Of a stretch of 64,000 nucleotides of DNA, positions 42,145 to 51,254 are shown one piece after another. The stretch is from Polaromonas sp. SP1 (GTDB lineage: Bacteria > Pseudomonadota > Gammaproteobacteria > Burkholderiales > Burkholderiaceae_C), in contig NZ_CP031013.1 of the NCBI RefSeq assembly GCF_003711205.1, positions 434,001 through 498,000 on the forward strand, read 5' to 3'. The notes beneath the pieces were generated by a model. The model worked only from the letters and a program-made list of their open reading frames with translations, was not told the origin of the DNA and made no database searches. Every line of letters begins with the position of its first letter. Position 1 is the stretch's first letter. A program made the translations under genes and the position numbers.

Positions 42145-42858
42145 ATGGACACCCTTCTCACAACCACTCATAAGACCACAGACGATACGGCAAACCCTGA
42201 CATTTATGTCATTGCCGCCCATCCAGCGTGGCGCGAATCGCGGGTCAACCGGCCCCTGATGGAGGCGGCGAAGGCCTTGCCGCGCGTGCTGGTGCAAGAC
42301 CTTTACTCCAGCTACCCCGACTACGCCATCGACGTGCCCCGGGAGCAGGCCGCCATGGAGCGCGCCGGGCTGGTGGTGCTGGTGCACCCCATCCAGTGGT
42401 ACTCGATGCCGCCGCTGCAAAAGCTCTGGCTGGACGATGTGCTCACCTACGGCTGGGCTTACGGCGAGGGAGACGGCAACGAAGAAGCCGGCAAGGGCCG
42501 GGCCCTGGAGGGCAAGGACCTGTGGCTGGTGGCCACCACCGGCGGGCCCGAAGAGTCTTACCACCCGCAGGGCTACAACCGCTATTTTTTTGACGCCTTT
42601 TTGCCGCCTTACGAGCAGACGGCGGCCCTGTGCGGCATGCGCTTTTTGCCGCCGCTGGTGCTGCACGGCGCCCATACCGTGGACCGCCAGACTGTTGTGA
42701 GCCACGTCGAAACCTTCCGGCAGCGCCTGCAGACTTACCCCGACTGGCCCGAGCTGGAAGACCTGGAGCAATGCGCCGCCTGCGTGGTGCCGATGCGAGA
42801 CAGGTCTGTGGCGTCGCCTGAAGACACCGCCGGCGCCAATGCCGCGAGGGCTTCGTGA
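42145..42858 (+). CDS. kefF: KefF-like NAD(P)H oxidoreductase
   Basis: Flavodoxin-fold quinone reductase that acts as the activating subunit of glutathione-gated potassium efflux. It has 237 residues with the family blocks IYVIAAHPAWRESRVNRPLM, VLVHPIQWYSMPPLQKLWLDDVL (two parts) and VATTGGPEESYHPQGYN. The start is ATG 42145. The stop overlaps the next ATG (TGATG), so it is coupled to the antiporter gene. Confidence 0.9.
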   Translation: MDTLLTTTHKTTDDTANPDIYVIAAHPAWRESRVNRPLMEAAKALPRVLVQDLYSSYPDYAIDVPREQAAMERAGLVVLVHPIQWYSMPPLQKLWLDDVLTYGWAYGEGDGNEEAGKGRALEGKDLWLVATTGGPEESYHPQGYNRYFFDAFLPPYEQTAALCGMRFLPPLVLHGAHTVDRQTVVSHVETFRQRLQTYPDWPELEDLEQCAACVVPMRDRSVASPEDTAGANAARAS

Positions 42859-44684
42859 TGGAACATGCGCCTGCCTGGCTGACCAACAGCCTTATCTATC
42901 TGGCCGCGGCAGTCATCGCCGTGCCCCTGGCCAAAAAACTCGGCCTCGGCTCCATCATCGGCTACCTCGCCGCCGGCATCGCCATCGGCCCCTGGGGCCT
43001 GGGCCTGGTCACCAATGTGCAGGACATTCTTCACTTTGCCGAATTCGGCGTGGTGCTGATGCTATTTCTCGTCGGCCTGGAGCTCGAACCCAAGCGGCTG
43101 TGGAATTTGCGCCGGCCCATCTTCGGCTGGGGCAGCGCGCAGGTGCTGGGCTGCGCGATTTTGCTGACCGGCGTGGCCATGGTGTTCGGCGTGAGCTGGC
43201 AAATCGCGCTGGTAGCCGGCCTGGGCCTGGCGCTGTCGTCCACCGCGATTGCGCTGCAGGCCATCGGTGAGCGCCACCTGATGCCCACGTCCAGCGGCCA
43301 GGCCGGGTTTTCCATCCTGCTGTTCCAGGACGTGGCGGCCATCCCGATTCTGGCCCTGCTGCCACTGCTGGGCGCCATGTCTGGGTCAAATGAGGCTGCA
43401 GCCCACACCAATACTGGGCTTGAAGCTCTCAAAATCGTAGCAGCCATCGCCGCCATCATCCTCGGCGGGCGCCTGTTGCTGCGCCCGCTGCTGCGCTGGA
43501 TCGCCAACAGCGGCACGCCCGAAATCTTCACGGCCGCCTCGCTGCTGCTGGTGGTGAGCATCGCGGCGCTGATGCAGTTCGTGGGCCTGTCGATGGCGCT
43601 GGGCGCCTTTCTGGCCGGCGTGCTGCTGGCTGAAAGCGAATACCGGCGCGAGCTCGAAACCGACATCGAGCCCTTCAAGGGCCTGCTGCTGGGCCTCTTT
43701 TTTATCGCCGTGGGCATGAGCATCGACTTCGGTGTGCTGCTGAAGTCGCCCGGCCTGATGGCCGCCATTTTGTTCGGTTTCCTGGGGCTCAAGCTGGTGG
43801 TGATTTACGGCCTGGCCTGGCTCATGAAGCTGCCCTTCCAGGAGCGCCCGGTGTTCGCGGTGCTGCTGGCGCAGGGCGGCGAGTTCGCCTTCGTCGTCTT
43901 CCAGGCCGCCGCCGGCGCCAAAGTCTTTTCTGCGGAAACCGCCTCGTTGCTGATAGGCGCGGTGGCGCTGTCCATGCTGCTCAGCCCGCTGTTGCTGGTG
44001 GCCGTCGACAAGATTTTGCTGCCGCGCTGGGCCGACTGCGACACGCCGCAGCTCGAGGAAATCTCCGAGCAGCAGCAGGCGCCCATCATCATTGCCGGCT
44101 TCGGCCGCTACGGCCAGATCATCGGCCGCATGCTGCTGGCCCAGGGCATCCCGGCCACGGTGCTGGACCACGACGCCGAGATGGTGGAGACCGTGCGCGC
44201 CTTCGGCTACCGCGTGTTTTACGGCGACGCGACCCGGCTGGACCTGCTGCGCACCGCCGGCGCCGCGACCGCCAAAATCCTGGTGCTGTCGGTCGACGAC
44301 ATGGAGCAGTCGCTCAAGATCGTGGACCTGGCGCGCGAGCATTTTCCGCAAATGGAAATCGTTGCCCGCGCACGCGACGTGACGCACTGGAATGCGCTGC
44401 GCGACCGCGGTGTGATGCGGGTGGAACGCGAGGTGTTCGAGTCCAGCCTGCGCAGCGCCCGCACGGTGCTGGAACTGCTGGGCCAGCCCCCGCACGAAGC
44501 TCGCCAGGCCGCCATGCGCTTTCGCCAGCACAACCTGGACCTGTTCGAGCGCATGTACCCGCACCGCAAGGACCGCACCAAAGTCATCGCCGTGGCCACG
44601 CAAGGGCGCTTGCAGCTTGAGGAGCAACTGGCCCAGGAACGCCAGCAGCAAGCCCAGCGCCGGCCGACCGGCTGGCATGACTAG
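42858..44684 (+). CDS. Glutathione-regulated potassium-efflux antiporter (KefB/KefC type)
   Basis: CPA2 cation:proton antiporter of 608 residues. About twelve N-terminal membrane helices include FGVVLMLFLVGLELEP and ALSSTAIALQAIGERH. A cytoplasmic RCK/TrkA-N domain follows (IIIAGFGRYGQIIGRML, VLDHDAEMVE, YGDATRLDLL). It works with KefF to protect against electrophiles by cytoplasmic acidification. A loop near residues 176-196 is encoded by a degenerate family A repeat. Confidence 0.93.
   Translation: MEHAPAWLTNSLIYLAAAVIAVPLAKKLGLGSIIGYLAAGIAIGPWGLGLVTNVQDILHFAEFGVVLMLFLVGLELEPKRLWNLRRPIFGWGSAQVLGCAILLTGVAMVFGVSWQIALVAGLGLALSSTAIALQAIGERHLMPTSSGQAGFSILLFQDVAAIPILALLPLLGAMSGSNEAAAHTNTGLEALKIVAAIAAIILGGRLLLRPLLRWIANSGTPEIFTAASLLLVVSIAALMQFVGLSMALGAFLAGVLLAESEYRRELETDIEPFKGLLLGLFFIAVGMSIDFGVLLKSPGLMAAILFGFLGLKLVVIYGLAWLMKLPFQERPVFAVLLAQGGEFAFVVFQAAAGAKVFSAETASLLIGAVALSMLLSPLLLVAVDKILLPRWADCDTPQLEEISEQQQAPIIIAGFGRYGQIIGRMLLAQGIPATVLDHDAEMVETVRAFGYRVFYGDATRLDLLRTAGAATAKILVLSVDDMEQSLKIVDLAREHFPQMEIVARARDVTHWNALRDRGVMRVEREVFESSLRSARTVLELLGQPPHEARQAAMRFRQHNLDLFERMYPHRKDRTKVIAVATQGRLQLEEQLAQERQQQAQRRPTGWHD
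43384..43444 (-). repeat. Family A palindromic repeat in the kef antiporter gene
   Basis: GCTCTC...GTAGC hairpin remnant preceded on the plus strand by GGGTCAAATGAGGCTGCAGCCCACACCAATACTGGGC, the reversed tail. It is read as Glu-Ala-Leu-Lys-Ile-Val-Ala, in the same frame as the other intragenic copies. The hairpin is mutated. Confidence 0.6.
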
Positions 44685-44750
44685 GATTTAAGCAAAAAGA
44701 GGCTGCAGCCATCTCCAGTATTGGACAGTTAGCTATATTTTTTATAGCAC
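44685..44750 (-). repeat. Family A palindromic repeat, intergenic
   Basis: On the minus strand GCTATAAAAAATATAGC, then CCAATACTGGAGATGGCTGCAGCCTCTTTTTGC. It starts right after the stop codon of the kef antiporter gene. The tail is nearly that of the copy in the M16 signal peptide. Confidence 0.85.
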
Positions 44751-44787
44751 CCTTGCTGCCCTGGCGATGATCCCGCCGGCGATGGAC

Positions 44788-47037
44788 TTACCGGCTGAAC
44801 TGCTCGGCTTCGCGCCGCCGCTGTTCCATCGCGCGGCGTTCGACGCACACCGGGTGGTTGGTGAACACCGGCCTGGCGCATTGCTCCTGCAGGCAGATCT
44901 GCATGCCGATCAGCATCCGCCCTTCGCAGGCCTGCCGCGGGCCTGCGGGGGCAGCAGCCGCTGCCGGCGCGGCGGCGTGTTCGGCCGCTGCCGCGGCGGC
45001 AGGCGCTGCGGTGTTGCCCTTGGTTTGCGCACCCTGTTTGGCCAGGCGCTCTTTCTCGAGGGCGGCTTTGCGGTTGGCGACGACAAGCGCTGCGGCCGCT
45101 TTAGAGGCAGGCGACAGCGGCGCAGCTGCCTGTGAAGCCGCCGGCGCGGCCGGCTGGGCTTGCGCAGCCTGCACAGCAGGCGCAGGAGCCGCAGGCGCAG
45201 CGGAAGGCGCCGCCGCGGTATCGGCAGCAGCTTCGGCCTGCAGGGCAGCCGGCGCTTGCGGCGCACCGGCGCCCCGCAATGCCTTGAAACCGAAGCCAAT
45301 GCAGGCCAGCGCCACAACACCCGCCACGCCCCACATCACAAAACGCGGCGCGGGGGTCTTTTCAGTTTTGGCGGCCTTTTCGGTCTTGGCGGTTTTTTCC
45401 GCGCTGGTGCCGGTCTTGGCCGAACTGTCGGGCCGGGCATTTTTTGCCGCTGCGGCGTCCGCTACCTTCACCGGCCTGGCGGCCTTGGCTGATTTGTCCG
45501 ATTTGTCTGCCCTGGCAGACCTGCCCACCGTGCCATCGGCTACCGCGGCCGCCACTGCGGCGGGTTTGGCGGCGGCGGGTTTAGCCTCAGGCTCGGCGGG
45601 CATGAGGGCAGCATCGGAAAAAACGGTTTCCGGCCATTCGGAGGCTTCGTCGGCGGCGGCGGGTTTCGGTTCGGGTTTCGGCTCCGGCTTCACCGCCACG
45701 GCAGGCAAAGGCGCACCCAGTCGCGTGGCGTCCGGGTCGTCTGCGGCGGGCACCGGCGGCACGTAAGGCGCCACAGGCGCTTGCGCCGCGGCGGCTTCAA
45801 GCGCTTTCCAGGCGTCGTCGGCCGTCGTCCCAGTGGTACCGGTGGTGCCGCCGGCTGCGGGCGCCTGGCTTGCCGGGCGCGGCACGACCAGCGTCCCCGT
45901 GCCCAGGCGCGACCCGATGTCGGAATCTTCCCCGCCGGAGGCACCCATTTTTTTCAGGCGCCGGCGGGCCAGGTCGGCATAAATGCCGGAGGGAAACTTG
46001 GCCAGAAAACCCTGGATGTCTTCCACATCCATGGATTCCTTGATGTCTTTCCAGTAGACGAGCTCGAGCTCTTGCGTCACGACCGAGATGTTGGCGCTGG
46101 TGCCCGAAGGCTGGTCCACCAGCGCTTCACCGGCCAGCATGGTGGACGTCCAGGTCGAGTTGCTGCCCGGCCCGGGTTTGACGGCCGGCGGCAGCACGGT
46201 GGTGTCGGAGGCTTCGCGCGCCGCGGCCTGCAGCGCCGCGAGGAAGTCCTGTGCGCTGGCGTAGCGCTGGTCGCGCGATTTGGCCAGCGCCCGGGCCACC
46301 ACCGCGTCGATCGCGGGCGGCAGCTTGGGGTTGAACGAGCTGGGCGCGGCGGGCGTGTGGCCGACGATCTGCTGGATGGTGGCGAAATCGGTGTCGCCGT
46401 CAAACGGCCGCTTGCCGGTGAGCAGCTGGTACAGCACGATGCCGGCGGCAAACAGGTCGGCGCGGGCGTCGATCGGGCGGCCCTGCACCTGCTCGGGCGA
46501 CATGTATTTGAGCGTGCCCACCATTGAGCCCTGCGTGCGGGTGGCCTCGCCCGAATCCTGGATGCGCGCCACGCCGAAGTCGGTCAGCTTGACGCGGCCG
46601 GTGGTCTCGATCAGCAGGTTGGCCGGCTTGATGTCGCGGTGCACGATGCTCTGGCGGTGCGCGTAATCGAGCGCCGAGAGCAGGTCGCCCATGATGCCCA
46701 GCGTTTGCTCCAGCGTATAGAGATCGCCCTTGTCGAGGTGGTGCTTGAGGTCGTCGCCGGCGATGAATTCCATGACCAGGAAAGCGATGTCGCCGTCGCG
46801 GTCGGAGTCGTACACGCTGACGATGTGCGGGTGCTGCAGGCGCGCCGCCGAGCGGGCCTCGGTGCGAAAGCGCACCTCGTATTCGGCCGCTGCCTCTTCC
46901 GACAGGTTCTCCACCTTGATGGTCTTGATCGCCACGCGCCGGTCGAGGTTGGGATCGCGCCCCTCGTACACCAGCCCCATCGCGCCCTTGCCGAGCACGC
47001 GGATGAGATCGTATCGGCCAAGCTTCTTGAGACTCAT
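44788..47037 (-). CDS. Hanks-type serine/threonine protein kinase
   Basis: 749 residues. The kinase domain spans about 1-270: Gly-loop LGKGAMGLVYEG, Lys38 in VAIK, catalytic HRD (133-135) in HRDIKPANLL, DFG at 153-155 and SPE at 180-182. The central linker is rich in Ala, Pro and Lys. One transmembrane helix (about 566-586, FVMWGVAGVVALACIGFGF) leads to an extracytoplasmic tail with Cys residues (CEGRMLIGMQICLQEQCARP), probably a disulfide-bonded knob. The kinase probably works with the cyclase-FHA gene 202 bp upstream. I chose the ATG at 47037; an in-frame TTG at 47139 would add a repeat-encoded stretch. Confidence 0.92.
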   Translation of the reverse strand: MSLKKLGRYDLIRVLGKGAMGLVYEGRDPNLDRRVAIKTIKVENLSEEAAAEYEVRFRTEARSAARLQHPHIVSVYDSDRDGDIAFLVMEFIAGDDLKHHLDKGDLYTLEQTLGIMGDLLSALDYAHRQSIVHRDIKPANLLIETTGRVKLTDFGVARIQDSGEATRTQGSMVGTLKYMSPEQVQGRPIDARADLFAAGIVLYQLLTGKRPFDGDTDFATIQQIVGHTPAAPSSFNPKLPPAIDAVVARALAKSRDQRYASAQDFLAALQAAAREASDTTVLPPAVKPGPGSNSTWTSTMLAGEALVDQPSGTSANISVVTQELELVYWKDIKESMDVEDIQGFLAKFPSGIYADLARRRLKKMGASGGEDSDIGSRLGTGTLVVPRPASQAPAAGGTTGTTGTTADDAWKALEAAAAQAPVAPYVPPVPAADDPDATRLGAPLPAVAVKPEPKPEPKPAAADEASEWPETVFSDAALMPAEPEAKPAAAKPAAVAAAVADGTVGRSARADKSDKSAKAARPVKVADAAAAKNARPDSSAKTGTSAEKTAKTEKAAKTEKTPAPRFVMWGVAGVVALACIGFGFKALRGAGAPQAPAALQAEAAADTAAAPSAAPAAPAPAVQAAQAQPAAPAASQAAAPLSPASKAAAALVVANRKAALEKERLAKQGAQTKGNTAAPAAAAAAEHAAAPAAAAAPAGPRQACEGRMLIGMQICLQEQCARPVFTNHPVCVERRAMEQRRREAEQFSR

Positions 47038-47050
47038 GGGGAGATGGAAT

Positions 47051-47086
47051 TGGGCGAAATGGGCAGGATGGGCGAAAGGGGCAGGA
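47051..47086. repeat. 18-bp tandem duplication in the kinase leader
   Basis: TGGGCGAAATGGGCAGGA followed directly by TGGGCGAAAGGGGCAGGA (one mismatch). It lies 14 bp upstream of the kinase start and is pyrimidine-rich on the transcribed strand. No regulatory role is known. Confidence 0.85.
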
Positions 47087-47239
47087 AAGGCGGGATGGCC
47101 TGCGGGCCGTGCGGGGAGCCCGGCTACGTCTTGAAACAAAAAACGATTCTAGCTTGCAACGCCGGAGGGCAAAACCCGTGAAAGCCGTTACTTTTTCCGG
47201 TGCGCGGCCGCTGCTGCGGCCTGCCCGGCGGCCCCGCCG

Positions 47240-48130
47240 TCAGTTGCTGATGGAAAACGCGATCAGCGGCGCGTTGTCGTCGGCGCGGTCGCAGCCCGGC
47301 ACGATGTGGCCGCTGCCGACCAGGTAGCACTCGGTGCGGCGCAGCACCACAGCTTCGCTCTGGTTGCCCAGGTAGACCCAGGTGCCGTAGCTGGAGGCGT
47401 CGGTCAGCACAAAATGCCCGCCGCGCCATTCCAGCGTGGCGTGCATGCGCGACACGCGCGGGTCGTTCAGCGTGAGGGCGGCGTCGGCCGCGCGGCCCAG
47501 CGCGAGCTTGCTGCTCTTGGCGTCCAGCCGCACGGTCTGGCCCGAGAACGTGAGCTCCAGGAAAGCCTGGCTGGGCGAGGCAAACATGGAGCGCCCGGCC
47601 ATGGTGGCGTCTTCATCGCGGCCGGCCAGCCATTCGACCCGGTACACATGGCTGGCGCCGGCCCGGCCCCGCAGGTACATGGGGCCCATGCTGCGCAGCG
47701 AATTTTTTTGTGCCGGCAACAACGCGGCCCAGACGTTTTCGGTGGTGAGGATTTGCGCCGCGCCGGCCAGGTCTGCCAGGCGGGCGGCGGAATTGACGGT
47801 GTCGCCGAAGCAGTCGCCGTCGATCTCGACGACTTCGCCCGACTCGATGCCCATCTGCATCTGCACCGGCGCGCCGGTGCCGCCGGGCTTGATGGGGTTG
47901 TCCTGGAGGCGTTTCTGGATGCTGATACACGCCGAGAGCGCATCGCCCTCGTTGGGAAAGACCACAAAGAGGCCGTCGCCCAGCAGCTTGACGACCCGGC
48001 CCTGGTGCTGCTCGAAGACCTGGCTGAGCACGCCGATGAGCTGCGTCACAAAACGCGACGCGGTCTCATCGCCCAGCCGTTCAAACATGCTGGTGCTGCC
48101 CACAAGATCGGCGAAAACAACGGTGGTCAT
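47240..48130 (-). CDS. Class III adenylate/guanylate cyclase with C-terminal FHA domain
   Basis: 296-residue cytoplasmic fusion. The cyclase domain (about 1-165) has metal ligands Asp8 (FADLVGSTS) and Asp52 (KLLGDGLF), purine-specifying Lys48 and Asp110, and transition-state Asn113 and Arg117 (DTVNSAARL), which together favour ATP. The FHA domain (about 190-285) has the phospho-Thr pocket: Gly-Arg at 212-213, Ser227-Arg-x-His230, and SYGTWV. FHA domains bind phosphothreonine proteins, so the adjacent kinase is a natural partner. Confidence 0.92.
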   Translation of the reverse strand: MTTVVFADLVGSTSMFERLGDETASRFVTQLIGVLSQVFEQHQGRVVKLLGDGLFVVFPNEGDALSACISIQKRLQDNPIKPGGTGAPVQMQMGIESGEVVEIDGDCFGDTVNSAARLADLAGAAQILTTENVWAALLPAQKNSLRSMGPMYLRGRAGASHVYRVEWLAGRDEDATMAGRSMFASPSQAFLELTFSGQTVRLDAKSSKLALGRAADAALTLNDPRVSRMHATLEWRGGHFVLTDASSYGTWVYLGNQSEAVVLRRTECYLVGSGHIVPGCDRADDNAPLIAFSISN

Positions 48131-48222
48131 GAAAGGGAGGTCAACCGCGTTGTAAGCATATTGTTCTCATGCCCACAATTCTCACAGAAATTCGCAAAAC
48201 GAAGGCGGGTAGAAATCCGGGT

Positions 48223-48244
48223 GCCGGCCCAATCCCGGGCCGGC
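48223..48244. other. GC hairpin between tauE and the cyclase gene
   Basis: GCCGGCCC-AATCCC-GGGCCGGC, an 8-bp perfect stem in the 163-bp gap. There is no T-run. It may end tauE transcription in a Rho-dependent manner or be structural only. Confidence 0.4.
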
Positions 48245-48293
48245 CATGGGGCCGTGCTGGACGGCGCCGGCAATTCCCGTTAGGGGCGCGGCC

Positions 48294-49049
48294 TCAGCGA
48301 AAGCCGTCCCAGACCAGCTTGCAGCCCGTGAGCAGCATGCCCAGGTACAGCAGCCGGTAAAACAGCACCGGGCTGATGCTGCGGGCCATGCGCACGCCCA
48401 TCCACACACCCAGCGGCGCCAGCGGCAGCAAGGCCAGCGACGTCGCCATGTTGCGCATGTCCAGCAGGCCCAGCCATGCGTACGGGATCCATTTCGACAG
48501 GTTGATGACAAAAAAGAAGGCCGCCATGGTGGCGGTGAACTTCACCGGGCTCAGGCGCATGGGAATCACGTAGGCACTGAGCGGCGGCCCGCCGGCGTGC
48601 GCCACAAAGCTGGTGAACCCCGACGTGACCGTGAGGATTGCGCCCAGCCATTTGGGCGGCGGCGGGCTGTGGGGCCGGGGCGGGAACAGCAGGCGCTGCG
48701 CCAAAAACAACAGCGTGAATATTCCCACCAGGGCGGCAACGACCTTGGCGTCAAGCACCTTGAACAGCAGCGCGCCCACCACGGTGCCCACCAGGCCGAA
48801 AGGCACCAGGAATTTCAGGAACTTGAAGTCAAAGTCGCGCCGGAACGCCGCCAGCCCCAGCAGGTCCATCAGCAGCAGCACCGGCATCAGGATGGCCGCG
48901 GCCTGCGGCACCGTGACGGCCAGCGCCATGACGGGCACCGCCAGCGAGCCGAAGCCCGCGCCAAAGCCGCTTTTGCTGACGCCCAGCATGAGCACGGCAG
49001 GCACGGCCACGGCGTAGAAAAACGGGTCGGTGATCAGGGGGAAGGCCAT
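48294..49049 (-). CDS. TauE/SafE family transporter
   Basis: 251-residue inner-membrane protein with about eight helices and the family features MLGVSKSGFGAGFGSL at the start of one repeat and TSGFTSFVAHAGGPPLS in the other. The family exports sulfite or organosulfonates in some species; the substrate here is unknown. The start is the ATG at 49049. Confidence 0.9.
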   Translation of the reverse strand: MAFPLITDPFFYAVAVPAVLMLGVSKSGFGAGFGSLAVPVMALAVTVPQAAAILMPVLLLMDLLGLAAFRRDFDFKFLKFLVPFGLVGTVVGALLFKVLDAKVVAALVGIFTLLFLAQRLLFPPRPHSPPPPKWLGAILTVTSGFTSFVAHAGGPPLSAYVIPMRLSPVKFTATMAAFFFVINLSKWIPYAWLGLLDMRNMATSLALLPLAPLGVWMGVRMARSISPVLFYRLLYLGMLLTGCKLVWDGFR

Positions 49050-49083
49050 GGACTGCGTCGTTCCGGTTTCGCATTTACGAAAG

Positions 49084-49140
49084 AAAAGTGCCTCCAGCCC
49101 ATACCGCACCTACGCAAGTAGCTATCAATTTAATAGCAAA
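49084..49140 (-). repeat. Family A palindromic repeat, intergenic
   Basis: GCTATCAATTTAATAGC hairpin (49122-49138), with the tail GGTATGGGCTGGAGGCACTTTTC on the minus strand. It lies between tauE and pcaF. Confidence 0.85.
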
Positions 49141-49211
49141 ACCAGCGTGATGCGACGTTGGCCACAGGGGCCCATGCCGCCGGGAACGTGGGCGGCGGGG
49201 CGATTGGCAGA

Positions 49212-50414
49212 TCAGACGCGCTCAAGTATCACCGCAATGCCCTGCCCCACGCCGATGCACATGGTGGCCAGCGCATAACGCCCGCCGCTTTTGTGCAACT
49301 GGTTGACGGAGGTAGTGGCCAGGCGTGCGCCCGACGCGCCCAGCGGGTGGCCCAGCGCAATCGCGCCGCCGTTGGGGTTGACGCGCGGGTCGTCGTCTTG
49401 CACGCCCAGCATGCGCAGCACGGCCAGGCCTTGGGCGGCAAAGGCTTCGTTGAGTTCGATCACGTCCATCTGCGCCATCGTCAGGCCGGTGAGTGCCAGC
49501 ACTTTTTGCGTGGCGGGTGCGGGGCCTATGCCCATGATGCGCGGCGCCACACCGGCTGTCGCCATGCCGACCACACGCGCTTTGGGCGTGAGGCCGTTTT
49601 TGGCAGCGGTGGCTTCGTCGGCCAGCAGCAGCGCGCACGCACCGTCGTTCACGCCGCTGGCGTTGCCGGCGGTGACTGTGCCGTCAGGCCGCACCACGCC
49701 CTTGAGTTTGGCCAGCGCTTCGAGCGAGGTCTCGCGCGGGTGCTCGTCTTTGCCCACCACGATGGGGTCGCCCTTTTTCTGGGCGATCGTCACCGGCGTG
49801 ATCTCGGCGTCGAAGTACCCGGCCTTTTGCGCGGCCACGGCCTTCAGCTGGCTGGCCAGCGCCATCTTGTCCTGGTCTTCGCGGCTGATCTTGTAATCGG
49901 TGGCGACGTTCTCGGCGGTTTCAGGCATGGCATCGACGCCGTATTTTTCTTTCATCAGCTTGTTGATGAAACGCCAGCCGATGGTGGTGTCGTACACCGC
50001 ATTGGCGCGGCTGAAGGCGGCGTCCATCTTGGGCATCACAAAAGGCGCGCGGCTCATGCTTTCCACGCCGCCGGCAATCATCAAGGTGGCTTCGCCCGAC
50101 TTGATGGCGCGCGCGGCGCTGCCCAGCGCGTCCAGGCCCGAGCCGCACAGGCGGTTGAGGGTGACGCCGGGTACATCGATGGGCAAACCCGCCAGCAGCG
50201 ACGACATGTGCGCCACATTGCGGTTGTCTTCACCTGCCTGGTTGGCGCAGCCGTAGAGCACGTCGGTGACGGCCTGCCAGTCGACATTCGGGTTGCGCGC
50301 CATCAGCGCCTTGATCGGGATCGCGCCGAGGTCGTCGGTGCGCACGCTGCTCAGGGCGCCGCCGTAACGGCCGAAGGGGGTGCGGATGGCGTCGCAGATA
50401 AAGGCTTGGGTCAT
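49212..50414 (-). CDS. pcaF: 3-oxoadipyl-CoA thiolase
   Basis: Last step of the beta-ketoadipate pathway: cleaves 3-oxoadipyl-CoA to succinyl-CoA and acetyl-CoA. It has 400 residues with the nucleophile Cys in NRLCGSGLDAL, the GHPLGASGARL block and the C-terminal MCIGVGQG Cys. The GCANQAGEDNRNVAHM stretch is typical of PcaF rather than of PHB thiolases. It is the third gene of pcaI-pcaJ-pcaF, 33 bp after pcaJ. Confidence 0.93.
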   Translation of the reverse strand: MTQAFICDAIRTPFGRYGGALSSVRTDDLGAIPIKALMARNPNVDWQAVTDVLYGCANQAGEDNRNVAHMSSLLAGLPIDVPGVTLNRLCGSGLDALGSAARAIKSGEATLMIAGGVESMSRAPFVMPKMDAAFSRANAVYDTTIGWRFINKLMKEKYGVDAMPETAENVATDYKISREDQDKMALASQLKAVAAQKAGYFDAEITPVTIAQKKGDPIVVGKDEHPRETSLEALAKLKGVVRPDGTVTAGNASGVNDGACALLLADEATAAKNGLTPKARVVGMATAGVAPRIMGIGPAPATQKVLALTGLTMAQMDVIELNEAFAAQGLAVLRMLGVQDDDPRVNPNGGAIALGHPLGASGARLATTSVNQLHKSGGRYALATMCIGVGQGIAVILERV

Positions 50415-50447
50415 GGTGTGTGTGCTTTGAAAAAATGAAATCAGAGA

Positions 50448-51098
50448 TCAGGCCGCCGCGATCGGTAGACCCACCAGTTTTTCGAGTTCGGCATGCGAGA
50501 GGCCGTCGACGGTGTCGATGAGCTTCAGGCCTTGCGGTGTGCATTCGAGCGTGGCGATGTCGGAATAGACGCGCTTGACGCAGGCGATGCCGGTCAGCGG
50601 ATAGGTGCATTGCGCCACCAGTTTGCTCACGCCCTGCTTGGTCAGCAAATCCATCATCACCCAGGTTTGCCGCGCGCCTATGGCCAGGTCCATCGCACCG
50701 CCGACCGCGGGGATGGCGCCCGGCTCACCGGTGCTCCAGTTGGCCAGGTCGCCCGTGGCGGAAACCTGGAAAGCGCCCAGCACGCAAATGTCGAGGTGGC
50801 CGCCGCGCATCATCGCGAAGCTGTCGGCATGGTGGAAGAACGCGCCGCCCGGGAGCAGCGTCACGGGCTGCTTGCCGGCGTTGATGAGGTCGAAGTCTTC
50901 CTCGCCCTCGGCGGGCGCGGGGCCCATGCCGAGGATGCCGTTTTCGCTTTGGAGGATGACTTCGCGCCCGGCCGGCAGATGGTTGGCCACCAGCGTCGGC
51001 TGGCCGATGCCGAGGTTGACGACGGCGCCGTCGAAAATATCCTGCGCGACGCGGGCTGCGAGCTGGTCTTTGGTGCGGCGTTGGTAGTTGGTATTCAT
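50448..51098 (-). CDS. pcaJ: 3-oxoadipate CoA-transferase subunit B
   Basis: Beta subunit of succinyl-CoA:3-ketoacid CoA-transferase, activating 3-oxoadipate. It has 216 residues with NLGIGQPTLVANHLP and the catalytic Glu52 in QSENGILGMGP. It pairs with pcaI, but is separated from it by 156 bp holding a family B element. Confidence 0.93.
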   Translation of the reverse strand: MNTNYQRRTKDQLAARVAQDIFDGAVVNLGIGQPTLVANHLPAGREVILQSENGILGMGPAPAEGEEDFDLINAGKQPVTLLPGGAFFHHADSFAMMRGGHLDICVLGAFQVSATGDLANWSTGEPGAIPAVGGAMDLAIGARQTWVMMDLLTKQGVSKLVAQCTYPLTGIACVKRVYSDIATLECTPQGLKLIDTVDGLSHAELEKLVGLPIAAA

Positions 51099-51162
51099 GT
51101 CAGTTACTCCACACTTTTTCCAATTGACTTGTTGCGTCTGAAACCGACGCGGAGCGATGCCA

Positions 51163-51254
51163 GCAGGCGCCGCGGAACTGGCTTCGCCAGGCCGCTGGCG
51201 CCGCCCCCTTGAGGGGGGAGGCTGCTACACGAAGTGAGCGGCAAAGGGGGTGTT
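51163..51254 (-). repeat. Family B structured element, copy 2 (pcaI-pcaJ)
   Basis: On the minus strand, directly after the pcaI stop: ACACCCCCTTTGCCGCTCACTTCGTGTAGC (two joined blocks), then CCCCCCTCAAGGGGG and CTGGCGAAGCCAG, ending TTCCGCGGCGCC. The last hairpin differs from copies 1 and 3 by a compensated base pair, which supports a conserved RNA fold. Confidence 0.85.

Noticed and set aside
42079..42771. N-terminal extension of the ParA-like protein running through kefF
   Set aside because: The extension lies antisense to a well-supported gene and the ParA family begins at MPVVVIANPKGG.
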